From positions 100,580-164,579 of the forward strand of contig NZ_QUJB01000004.1 of NCBI RefSeq assembly GCF_003480435.1: a stretch of DNA of 64,000 nt, in the 5' to 3' direction. How positions within the stretch are numbered: the first letter of the stretch is position 1; the number at the start of each line of letters is the position of its first letter. Source of the stretch: Clostridium sp. AM30-24 (GTDB lineage: Bacteria; Bacillota; Clostridia; Lachnospirales; Lachnospiraceae). The translations under genes and the position numbers were made by a program. The notes below the pieces were generated by a model. That model was given only the letters and a program-made list of their open reading frames with translations. It searched no databases and was not told the origin of the DNA. Shown here one piece after another: positions 8,530 through 16,310 of the stretch.

Positions 8530-8554
8530 TTTTATCGATTATAATCGACAAAAT
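8530..8554. repeat. 25-bp near-palindromic direct repeat, copy B
   Basis: Exact second copy of 6944-6968, here 92 nt upstream of the ATPase start. The central TCGATTATAATCGA is fully palindromic, and the outer TTTT/AAAA flanks extend it with a single mismatched pair. Confidence 0.7.
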
Positions 8555-8572
8555 ACTCAAACATCCGATCAC

Positions 8573-8601
8573 ACGATAATTTTACTTATCGGAAGTATAA
8601 T
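8573..8601 (+). promoter_or_regulatory. Degraded promoter of GW-repeat copy 2
   Basis: The shared block starts at 8575 and keeps the 17-nt spacer and TATAAT (8596-8601). The -35 is ACGATA instead of TTGATA. The duplication boundary cuts through the -35, so this copy should be weaker. Confidence 0.55.
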
Positions 8602-8611
8602 GGCTTCGTAA

Positions 8612-8627
8612 TGCAATTAGGAATTTC
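8612..8627 (+). repeat. 5' UTR arm complementary to the 3' UTR (copy 2)
   Basis: Identical to 4807-4822. Its partner GAAATTCTAATTGCA is at 10275-10289. Confidence 0.7.
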
Positions 8628-8667
8628 AAAAAGCGTTTCAAAAAAACAAAAGGAGAGTGCATTAATT

Positions 8668-10259
8668 ATGAGAAAGCAGACTAAAATTGCTGCAGTTGTA
8701 TCCGCAGCAGCTCTGTTAGCATTAGGCGCTTCCATGACATCTTTCGCAGCTTCCAAGGGAACCTGGATGATGGTTGATGGCGAGTGGTATTGCTACGACA
8801 AAAACGGTGACGCATACACAAACATATTCTGCTCCAGCAATGGTAAAGAGTACTACGTAGGAGATGACGGACAGCTCGTCGTTCCGAGTAGGTTGAGTAC
8901 GATGGAAACTACTACTTCGTAAACAGCAGCGGTGCTAAGATCACAAACGACTGGAGATTAACAACTCCGTACGATGACGAGAGCGCTGATGAGGAGTGGT
9001 ACTACTCCAAGTCCAACGGTAAGAGAGCTGAGAACGAGAAGATCACTTACAAGGGAAAATCCTACTACTTCGATACAAACGGAATCATGCTTACAGGTTG
9101 GGTAACAACTGGTGAAGGTACATCCACAGTTAACGAAGCTAACGGTTATGAGAAAGACCACACATTCTACTGCGACGAGACAGGTGCTCGTGTAGAGGGT
9201 GCATGGGTTAAAGATACAAAGCCGGGCACAGGTGATGACGATGCAGATGCAGACGAGTACTGGTACTACTTAAAGAAAGCTACCGGTAAGCCGGCAACAG
9301 GCAAGCAGTCTAATATCAACGGTCAGATCTACCTCTTCAACGGAGAAGGTCAGATACAGTCTGGTTGGGTAGCAGCTGCTACAGATTCCAACACCAAGTT
9401 CTTCCAGCTTGATAAAGAAGATGAGGAAGAGAAGATGAGCGTTGCTGAGTCCGATGTTTACTACTGTGGTGACGAGGATGGCGGACACGCCAAGAAGAAT
9501 AAATGGTTAAAGACATGGCTTCCGTACGATACAAACGAAGAGGAAGATGATAAAGAGTGGTTCTGGTTCGATAAAGAAGGTAAACTCTTTAGAACTGGTT
9601 ACAATACAGCAGCTGAGACAGCTTCCAACGCTGTCAAGTACAAACTCGCCGAAGGTGTTCTTGTACAGGATGACAACAAGGGCGCAGCTCTTATCGGCAA
9701 AAAGAAAGTTAACTCCAAAGATTACTGGTTCAGAAATGATGGTGTAATGCTTTCCAAGTTCTACCAGATCAATGGCGCTATGTACTACTTCGGTGGAGCC
9801 GATGATGGTTCCATGAAGACTGGTTCCCAGTCCATCAAAGATAACACAGGTGACACATATAAGTTCTACTTCTACACAAAGGATCAGGATTCCACAAAAT
9901 ACCAGACTCCGGACGGCCAGAAGCTTAAAAAGGGGGCTGGTGTAACAGGTAACCAGAGCAACAAGCTTTACTACTATGGTCTTTTACTTACAGCTGATGA
10001 TTATAAGTATCAGGTAGCAACTGTTAAGGGACATGATTTCATCATCAACTCCAACGGTTCTATCCAGCACTCCTTCGATACTTCCTATAAGGAGGATGGC
10101 GATACTCTTATCACTGTAGAAGCAAAGGGTGCAGCAGCATACGAGGAAGATGGTCAGTACAAGTATGGCTTCACAAAGGGTGTTACAAGCAAGGTATCCG
10201 ATGTAGATCTTAACGAGTTCTACAACGCACCGACAACAACAACCTTTACTCTTAAGTAA
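8668..10259 (+). pseudogene. GW-repeat cell-wall-binding protein, copy 2, broken
   Basis: Close homologue of copies 1 and 3 with the same leader and signal peptide. Around 8877-8881 it reads CTCGTCG where the paralogues read CTCGTTCG: one T is missing. The shifted frame ends at TAA 8920-8922 after 85 residues. Restoring the frame exposes a second lesion, TAG at 8889-8891, where the paralogues have the conserved TGG (Trp). The remaining ~450 codons are open to 10259 and highly similar to the family, ending VSDVDLNEFY plus a Thr-rich tail. The long intact 3' part suggests recent inactivation or a silent cassette for gene conversion. An assembly error could explain one lesion but hardly both. 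Confidence 0.85.
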
Positions 10260-10274
10260 TTAAGATTTAAATTA

Positions 10275-10289
10275 GAAATTCTAATTGCA
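10275..10289 (+). repeat. 3' UTR arm complementary to the 5' UTR (copy 2)
   Basis: GAAATTCTAATTGCA, the same as after copy 1, between stop codon and terminator. Confidence 0.7.
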
Positions 10290-10292
10290 CAC

Positions 10293-10325
10293 AAAGCCGG
10301 GCAAGGTTTCCTTGCCCGGCTTTTC
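10293..10325 (+). terminator. Intrinsic terminator after GW-repeat copy 2
   Basis: AAAGCCGGGCAAGG and CCTTGCCCGGCTTTT form a 14-bp stem with a TTT loop. The T-run is in the stem base. Confidence 0.9.
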
Positions 10326-10408
10326 GTCACAGAAGCATCTTATAGCCTATGTATTTTCATTCACTTACAGACAGCGGCTTTTGTCATATAACATTTCACA
10401 TACAGTAA

Positions 10409-10434
10409 ATGGGCGGGAAATATTTCCCGCCCAT
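10409..10434 (-). terminator. Hairpin after GW-repeat copy 3
   Basis: ATGGGCGGGAAA and TTTCCCGCCCAT form a 12-bp perfect stem with a 2-nt loop, downstream of the leftward copy 3. The T-run after it is weak (TTACTG), so termination may be partial. Confidence 0.65.
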
Positions 10435-10440
10435 CCTGTT

Positions 10441-10455
10441 TGCAATTAGAATTTC
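10441..10455 (-). repeat. 3' UTR arm complementary to the 5' UTR (copy 3)
   Basis: On the coding (minus) strand this is GAAATTCTAATTGCA, as in the other two copies. It pairs with 12071-12086. Confidence 0.7.
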
Positions 10456-10473
10456 TAATTTCGAATTACTGAA

Positions 10474-12030
10474 TTAGTTGATACCTTCTACGAAGTTACC
10501 AAGGTCGATATCTGTAACAGCAGATGTACCTAAACCTTCAGTTACATAGTACTTATACTGTTTATCGGTTGTGTTGTACTTAGCTTCCTTAGCCGGAATT
10601 AAAACGTCACCATCTTCTTTGTAGTCGATAGCAGAGTGCTGAATGGAGCCGTTGGAGTTAACGATAAATGTCTTACCATTAACTGTTGCAAGCTGATATT
10701 TGTAATCATCAGCCTGAATAAGCATACCGTAGTAGTAAAGCTTATTGCTCTGGTTACCAATTACACCAGCGCCCTTGTAAAGCTTAGCACCACTGTTGGA
10801 CTTGTAATCAGTAATGTTCTGGTCTTTGGTATAGAAGTAGAATTTATATGTGTCACCTGTGTTGTCCTTGATGGACTGGGAACCAGTCTTCATGGAACCA
10901 TCATCAGATCCACCGAAGTAGTACATGTTATCATTGATGAGATAGAACTTGGAAAGCATTACACCGTTTGCATCGAAGTAGTAATCTTTGGAGTTTACTT
11001 TCTTCTTAGCAACACCGTAGGATTCCTTATCAACAACTAATTTACCCTCGTCGAGTTTGTACTTAATTGCGTTGGAAGCTGTAGATGTGATGCCTGTTCT
11101 GTAAAGCTTACCGTTCTTGTCGAACCAGAACCAGCTCTTGTCATCCTCTTCCTCATTTGTATCGTTCGGAAGCCATGTCTTTAACCATTTGTTCTTCTTA
11201 GCGTGTCCGTCATCCTCATCGCCACAGTAGTAAACATCACCTGCAGCTGTGCTCATAGCCATTTCCTCATCCTCTTTGTCAAGCTGATAGAACTTAACGT
11301 TATTGGATGTGGCAACATCTTCAGCTACCCAACCAGACTGCATCTGGCCTTCTCCGTTGAAGAGGTAAATCTGACCGTTGATGTTGGACTGCTTGCCTGT
11401 TGCCGGCTTACCGGTAGCTTTCTTTAAGTAGTACCAGAACTCATCCTCATCAGCATCGTCATCTGTGATGCCCGGCTTTGTATCTTTAACCCATGCACCC
11501 TCTACACGAGCACCTGTCTCGTCGCAGTAGAATGTCTGGTTAGCAATGTAACCTGTAGCTTCGTTAACAGCTGCAGTACCCTCGCCTTTGTTTACCCAAC
11601 CTGTGAGCATCTTTCCGTCGCTATCGAAATAATATGTTTTTCCCTTGTAAGTGATCTTCTCGCCTTCAGCTCTCTTACCGTTGGACTTGAAGTAGTACCA
11701 CTCCTCATCAGCGCTCTCGTCATCGTACGGAGTTGTTAATCTCCAGTCGTTTGTGATCTTAGCACCGGCGCTGTTTACGAAGTAGTAGCAGCTGTCGTAC
11801 TCAACCCAGCTGGAACGAACGAGCTGTCCGTCGTCACCTACGTAATATTCCTTACCATTGCTGGAGCAGAATGTGTTTGTATATGCGTCACCGTTTTTGT
11901 CGTAGCACTGCCACTCGCCATCAACCATCATCCAGGTTCCCTTGGAAGCTGCGAAAGATGTCATGGAAGCGCCTAATGCTAACAGAGCTGCTGCGGATAC
12001 AACTGCAGCAATTTTAGTCTGCTTTCTCAT
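10474..12030 (-). CDS. Secreted GW-repeat cell-wall-binding protein, copy 3
   Basis: An intact 518-residue paralogue of copy 1, in inverted orientation and convergent with copy 2. It has the same signal peptide (1-27), the same first ~130 residues apart from a few changes, and the same GW/YY repeats with acidic linkers (DDDADEDEFWYY, NEEEDDKSWFWF). The central and C-terminal parts diverge, ending VTDIDLGNFVEGIN. The ATG at 12030 follows AAAGGAG by 12 nt. The promoter is good, so copies 1 and 3 are both likely expressed. The mosaic pattern, identical 5' region with variable middle and end, is what recombination among copies would give. Confidence 0.88.
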   Translation of the reverse strand: MRKQTKIAAVVSAAALLALGASMTSFAASKGTWMMVDGEWQCYDKNGDAYTNTFCSSNGKEYYVGDDGQLVRSSWVEYDSCYYFVNSAGAKITNDWRLTTPYDDESADEEWYYFKSNGKRAEGEKITYKGKTYYFDSDGKMLTGWVNKGEGTAAVNEATGYIANQTFYCDETGARVEGAWVKDTKPGITDDDADEDEFWYYLKKATGKPATGKQSNINGQIYLFNGEGQMQSGWVAEDVATSNNVKFYQLDKEDEEMAMSTAAGDVYYCGDEDDGHAKKNKWLKTWLPNDTNEEEDDKSWFWFDKNGKLYRTGITSTASNAIKYKLDEGKLVVDKESYGVAKKKVNSKDYYFDANGVMLSKFYLINDNMYYFGGSDDGSMKTGSQSIKDNTGDTYKFYFYTKDQNITDYKSNSGAKLYKGAGVIGNQSNKLYYYGMLIQADDYKYQLATVNGKTFIVNSNGSIQHSAIDYKEDGDVLIPAKEAKYNTTDKQYKYYVTEGLGTSAVTDIDLGNFVEGIN

Positions 12031-12070
12031 AATTAATGCACTCTCCTTTTGTTTTTTTGAAACGCTTTTT

Positions 12071-12086
12071 GAAATTCCTAATTGCA
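12071..12086 (-). repeat. 5' UTR arm complementary to the 3' UTR (copy 3)
   Basis: On the minus strand this is TGCAATTAGGAATTTC, the same 16-mer as in copies 1 and 2. Confidence 0.7.
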
Positions 12087-12096
12087 TTACGAAGCC

Positions 12097-12125
12097 ATTA
12101 TACTTCCGATAAGTAAAATTATCAC
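12097..12125 (-). promoter_or_regulatory. Promoter of GW-repeat copy 3
   Basis: Minus strand: GTGATA (12120-12125), 17-nt spacer, TATAAT (12097-12102). One mismatch to the -35 of copy 1; the spacer is identical. Confidence 0.75.
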
Positions 12126-12235
12126 AAGTTGCGCGATTGGGAAAAATCAGGCGGGGGAGGAGATGGGAGAGAGGAACGGGAAGATAAAATTAAGAATAAT
12201 TTCACAAAAAGGAAGTAAATTCCCACCGGGGCAAG

Positions 12236-12264
12236 TTGCTATAAAAGTCGAAGGATGTTATAAT
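12236..12264 (+). promoter_or_regulatory. Sigma-A promoter of the first polysaccharide operon
   Basis: TTGCTA (12236-12241), 17-nt spacer, TATAAT (12259-12264), 41 nt before the start codon at 12305. It probably drives the co-directional genes to 25.2 kb, which are tightly spaced. Confidence 0.75.
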
Positions 12265-12304
12265 ATAATAGATTTTTTATGACGTGACGAAAGGAAGTAA
12301 ATTC

Positions 12305-13921
12305 ATGGCAAACAGAATAAAGAAGAAAGAGGAGACGAAAAGTAGCTATCAGGATAATATTGCTTTGATCATGGGGGCATTTACGCTGATCGTTCTCTGC
12401 GTGCTTCCGCTGGTGTTCCACGATTTCTATTTTGATATCCTGGAAACCAAATATCAGTTTTATAGTGTAGCTGCGATTGCGGCGCTCGTGATCATGGGCG
12501 GATATGGTCTGGCGAGCGGGAAGATGCTTGAGTGGTTCTCAAAGTTTAACTTCAATATCTGGAGAAAGAGCATGAACGTGTGCGACTGGGCGATGTTGGC
12601 ATTCTGGTTCTGCAACGTCCTTTCCTGGATATTCTGCAAGGACTGGAAATGGGAAGCATTCTGGGGGACGTCCGGACGTTATAATGGCGTGTTCCTTATG
12701 AACGTTTACATGGCTTCCTACTTTCTTGTAACCAGATTCTTTAAATTAAAACAATGGTATCTGGATGCATTCCTTGCAGTCGGTGTTTTTGTATGCGTAT
12801 TTGGAATCACGGATTATTTCCAGATGGATATTCTGGGATTTAAGGTAAACATGATGGATGAGCAGAAAGCAATCTACACATCTACATTTGGCAACATCAA
12901 TACTTACACGATCTATGTGGCGGCGCTCTTAGCTGTCTCGATGGTTCTGTTTACACAGGAGAAGAACCAGAAGAGAATGCTCTGGTACTTCGGAAATATG
13001 GTATTATCGAGTTTTGCGCTGATTCTGGGTACCAGTGATAACGCGTACCTGTCCTTAGCAGCGATCTTTGGTCTGGCACCGTTATGGTTATTTAAAACGA
13101 AGACAGGATTCCGTAGATACGTGATCTCTGCGGCAACATTCGTTACTGTGATTCTCTGTATCAACTGGATCAATCAGGCATACGCGTCTTCTGTACTTGG
13201 AATCGACAGTGCATTTGGCCTTATCGCGAAGCAGAAATTCCTTCCGGTTCTTGCGGCACTTCTCTGGATCGTGAGCGCAGCGCTTGTTGCCATGAGCAGA
13301 AAGCCGCAGGCGTTAATGAACCGCACAAGCTCTGATGAGATGAATAAGATTGCGGTTTATATCTGGATGGGAGTGATCACTGTTGTCTGCCTTGCAGTGA
13401 TCTTTGTGCTTTATGACGCAAACGTGGCAGGACATGCAGACAAATACAGTGCGATCAGTTCCTATGTCGTTTTTGATGATAACTGGGGAACACAGCGTGG
13501 TTATGTATGGAAGCGGGCAGTCGAACTCTTTACGAAGAAGCTGACTCCGATTCAGAAAATATTTGGATATGGAGCGGATACATTTGCGCTTCTCATGCAG
13601 TATTATTTCCCGGCGGATATGCGGAACGGAAAGATGGTTATCTTTGACAGCGCACACAACGAGTACCTGCACTATTTAGTTACCATTGGTTTTGCAGGTA
13701 TGGCATCTTATATCGTGTTTATGATATCTTCTGTTGTAGCTATGGCGAAGAGAATGAAAGAGCAGCCGGTTGTGGCAGCAGTTATGCTGGCTGTTTTAGC
13801 GTATATGATCCAGGCAATCGTTAACATCAATCTGCCGATCGCTATGCCGATTATTCTGCAGCTGCTTGCTATGGGAGTTGGATGCAGGAAAACGGCGGTC
13901 AGTGAAGAAAAGAAAGACTGA
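12305..13921 (+). CDS. O-antigen ligase/polymerase-like membrane protein (Wzy_C family)
   Basis: A 538-residue integral membrane protein with about 12 hydrophobic segments. Near residue 450 a large outer loop contains FGYGADTF and SAHNEYLHYLVTIGFAG, the signature of the Wzy_C / O-antigen ligase family, which polymerises or transfers undecaprenyl-linked glycans on the outer face of the membrane. The ATG at 12305 is preferred to one at 12284 because AAAGGAAG lies 7 nt before it. First gene of the operon. A second candidate polymerase is at 23800, so this one may be the ligase that attaches the polymer to the wall. Which role applies is inference. Confidence 0.82.
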   Translation: MANRIKKKEETKSSYQDNIALIMGAFTLIVLCVLPLVFHDFYFDILETKYQFYSVAAIAALVIMGGYGLASGKMLEWFSKFNFNIWRKSMNVCDWAMLAFWFCNVLSWIFCKDWKWEAFWGTSGRYNGVFLMNVYMASYFLVTRFFKLKQWYLDAFLAVGVFVCVFGITDYFQMDILGFKVNMMDEQKAIYTSTFGNINTYTIYVAALLAVSMVLFTQEKNQKRMLWYFGNMVLSSFALILGTSDNAYLSLAAIFGLAPLWLFKTKTGFRRYVISAATFVTVILCINWINQAYASSVLGIDSAFGLIAKQKFLPVLAALLWIVSAALVAMSRKPQALMNRTSSDEMNKIAVYIWMGVITVVCLAVIFVLYDANVAGHADKYSAISSYVVFDDNWGTQRGYVWKRAVELFTKKLTPIQKIFGYGADTFALLMQYYFPADMRNGKMVIFDSAHNEYLHYLVTIGFAGMASYIVFMISSVVAMAKRMKEQPVVAAVMLAVLAYMIQAIVNINLPIAMPIILQLLAMGVGCRKTAVSEEKKD

Positions 13922-13949
13922 GTAAGTAAATAAAACATATGAGACAATA

Positions 13950-13975
13950 ATGGGGCAGGCAGATTCCTGCCCCAT
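13950..13975 (+). promoter_or_regulatory. Hairpin abutting a ribosome binding site
   Basis: ATGGGGCAGG and CCTGCCCCAT form a perfect 10-bp stem ending directly at the GGGAGG of the next gene. With no T-run it is not a terminator. It may protect the downstream mRNA 5' end or tune translation of the hddC-gmhB gene. Confidence 0.5.
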
Positions 13976-13988
13976 GGGAGGAAATATT

Positions 13989-15296
13989 ATGATGCAGGCA
14001 GTCATCATGGCTGGCGGAAAAGGGACAAGACTGGCGGCTCTTACAAAGGATGAGATTCCGAAGCCGATGGTCCCGGTTGCCGGAAAGCCGCTGCTTTTAT
14101 GGCAGGTGGAGCGGCTGAAGGAGAACGGAATTACGGATATTATCATGGTAATCGGACATCTTGGTAATAAGATAAGGGAATACTTTGGTGATGGAGAAAA
14201 ATTTGGTGTTGCGATCCGGTATTTTGAGGAGACGGAGCCGCTTGGAACAGCGGGATCTTTCTATTATTTAAAGGATATGATCCACGGGGATCGGTTTGTC
14301 ATGATGTCCGGAGATCTGTTCTTTGATATTGATTTTCAGCGGATGATCCATTTCCATGAAGAAAAGGGCGCGGTCGCGACACTGTTTGTACATCCGAATG
14401 GGCATCCGTTTGATTCAGATCTTCTCGTGCTGGATCATGATTATAAGATCACGGCGTTTGATTCCAAGCACAATGTGCGGGATTACTGGTATGAAAACTG
14501 TGTAAACGCAGGAATTTTTGTATTTGAAAAGAAGATCTGCGATTATGTTCCGGAGCCGGTGAAGAGGAACCTTGAGAACGATGTGATCAAGGGAATGTTG
14601 GAGGCGGGAGAGCCGATCTACGGGTATTGCTCCCCGGAGTATGTGAAAGATGTCGGAACTGTGGACCGTGTAAATCAGACACTGGCGGATATTGAGCGCG
14701 GTGTAATTGCGGGAAAATGCCTTAGAAATGAGCAGCGCTGTATCTTTATGGACCGGGACGGCACGATCAATCAGTATAAAGGCCTTGTATACAAGGAAGA
14801 GGATTTTACGCTGGAGAATTGTGCAGTTGACGCGATCCGGAAGATCAACCAGTCCGGAAGACTTGGAATCGTTATCACAAACCAGCCGGTGGTTGCGCGG
14901 GGACTCTGTGAGATCGAAGATGTAGAGAATATCCATAAAAAAATGGAAACACTTCTTGGAAAAGAGGGAGTGTTCCTGGATGATGTATTCTACTGCCCGC
15001 ATCACCCGGATAAGGGATATCCGGAGGAGAATCCGGCTTATAAGATCCCGTGCGAGTGCAGAAAGCCGAAGACTGGTATGATCCAGAAGGCGGCGGAGCG
15101 GTATAATATTGATCTCGCGGGCTCCTGGATGATCGGCGATACGACGATGGATATCCAGACCGGGATCAACGCGGGAATGCGTACGGCGTTAGTACTGACC
15201 GGTGAGGCCGGAAATGATAAGAAATATGATGTGAAACCGGATCTTGTCTGCAGGGACCTTCTGGATGCGGTAGAGAAGATTTTACAGATGGATTAA
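13989..15296 (+). CDS. Fused heptose-1-P guanylyltransferase (HddC) and heptose bisphosphate phosphatase (GmhB)
   Basis: A 435-residue bifunctional enzyme. Residues 1-235 are a nucleotidyltransferase with MAGGKGTR and PKPMVPVAGKP, like HddC. Residues ~250-435 are a GmhB-type HAD phosphatase: FMDRDGTINQ nucleophile motif, VITNQPVVARG, MIGDTTMDI, and a zinc loop CPHH...CECRKP. The two would remove the 7-phosphate of heptose 1,7-bisphosphate and then make GDP-D-glycero-alpha-D-manno-heptose. The next gene encodes the HddA kinase of the same pathway, which supports the assignment. The start at 13989 follows GGGAGG by 7 nt; an in-frame ATG at 13950 lies inside the hairpin. The isomerase GmhA is not in the window. 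The sugar assignment is inferred from family and context. Confidence 0.85.
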   Translation: MMQAVIMAGGKGTRLAALTKDEIPKPMVPVAGKPLLLWQVERLKENGITDIIMVIGHLGNKIREYFGDGEKFGVAIRYFEETEPLGTAGSFYYLKDMIHGDRFVMMSGDLFFDIDFQRMIHFHEEKGAVATLFVHPNGHPFDSDLLVLDHDYKITAFDSKHNVRDYWYENCVNAGIFVFEKKICDYVPEPVKRNLENDVIKGMLEAGEPIYGYCSPEYVKDVGTVDRVNQTLADIERGVIAGKCLRNEQRCIFMDRDGTINQYKGLVYKEEDFTLENCAVDAIRKINQSGRLGIVITNQPVVARGLCEIEDVENIHKKMETLLGKEGVFLDDVFYCPHHPDKGYPEENPAYKIPCECRKPKTGMIQKAAERYNIDLAGSWMIGDTTMDIQTGINAGMRTALVLTGEAGNDKKYDVKPDLVCRDLLDAVEKILQMD

Positions 15297-15314
15297 CATA
15301 TTAGGAGAACAACT

Positions 15315-16310
15315 ATGATCATTACACAGACCCCTTTTAGAATGTCCTTCTTCGGAGGCGGAACAGACTTCCCGGACTTTTATAAAGAACACGGCGGAGC
15401 CGTAATCTCAACAACATTTGATAAATACTGCTATGTAAATGTGCGCCATTTACCGCGCTTTTTCGATTATTCCACAGAGCTTTCCTACTCAAAGATCGAG
15501 CGCGTGACGGATGTCAATGATATCAATCATCCGGCGATCCGCGAGGCAATGAAGTACCTGGATATGCAGGAGATCCGCCTTACCTACGAGGCAGACCTTC
15601 CGGCAAGATCCGGACTTGGAACGAGCAGTTCCTTTGCGGTTGGAATGTTGAACGCGTTCTATGCGTTAAAGGGAAAATACGCGGATAAGAGAAAGCTTGC
15701 GGATGATGCGATCTATCTGGAGCGCGTTCTCTGCAACGAGAGCGGCGGCGTTCAGGACCAGATTGCGGCGGCATTCGGTGGATTAAACCGAATCAATTTC
15801 AATGCTGATGGATACGAGGTAAATCCGGTCATTATCTCACCGGAGAGAAAGCAGCAGTTAAACCAGAATCTGATGCTGTTCTTTACCGGATTTTCAAGAT
15901 TTTCTTCCGATATCCAGCAGACAACGGAAAAAGCACTGGTAGATAAGCAGAAGCAGCTACTTGAGATGCTGTCCCTGGTGGATGACGCGGAAAAAGTTCT
16001 CACATCCAAGACAGACCTCAATGAATTCGGAAGACTTCTCGACTATACATGGAAGTTGAAACGCGGAATCTCCAACCGGATTTCCACAGATTCCATTGAT
16101 GGACTTTACGCCAAAGGAATGGCAGCAGGTGCCCTCGGCGGAAAGCTTCTCGGTGCCGGTGGCGGTGGATTCCTGCTCTTCTATGTAGAGCCGGATAAGC
16201 AGGAAGCGGTTCATAAGGCGATGGAGGAACTTTTATATGTTCCCTTTGAGTTTGAGAACAGCGGTACGAGAGTGATCCATTATACGCCGGAGACATATGA
16301 AAAGCGATGA
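15315..16310 (+). CDS. hddA: GHMP kinase, D-glycero-D-manno-heptose 7-phosphate kinase (HddA type)
   Basis: A 331-residue cytoplasmic GHMP-family kinase. It starts with the HddA-like ITQTPFRMSFFGGGTDFPDF substrate segment, has the ATP-binding LPARSGLGTSSSF glycine-rich loop near residue 95, and ends with LGGKLLGAGGGGFLLFY, the third GHMP motif. It would phosphorylate heptose 7-phosphate at C1. It follows the HddC-GmhB fusion by 18 nt with AGGAG before the ATG. Its stop overlaps the next start (ATGA). Fucokinase-like GHMP proteins are an alternative, but the neighbour makes the heptose pathway more likely. Confidence 0.85.
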   Translation: MIITQTPFRMSFFGGGTDFPDFYKEHGGAVISTTFDKYCYVNVRHLPRFFDYSTELSYSKIERVTDVNDINHPAIREAMKYLDMQEIRLTYEADLPARSGLGTSSSFAVGMLNAFYALKGKYADKRKLADDAIYLERVLCNESGGVQDQIAAAFGGLNRINFNADGYEVNPVIISPERKQQLNQNLMLFFTGFSRFSSDIQQTTEKALVDKQKQLLEMLSLVDDAEKVLTSKTDLNEFGRLLDYTWKLKRGISNRISTDSIDGLYAKGMAAGALGGKLLGAGGGGFLLFYVEPDKQEAVHKAMEELLYVPFEFENSGTRVIHYTPETYEKR

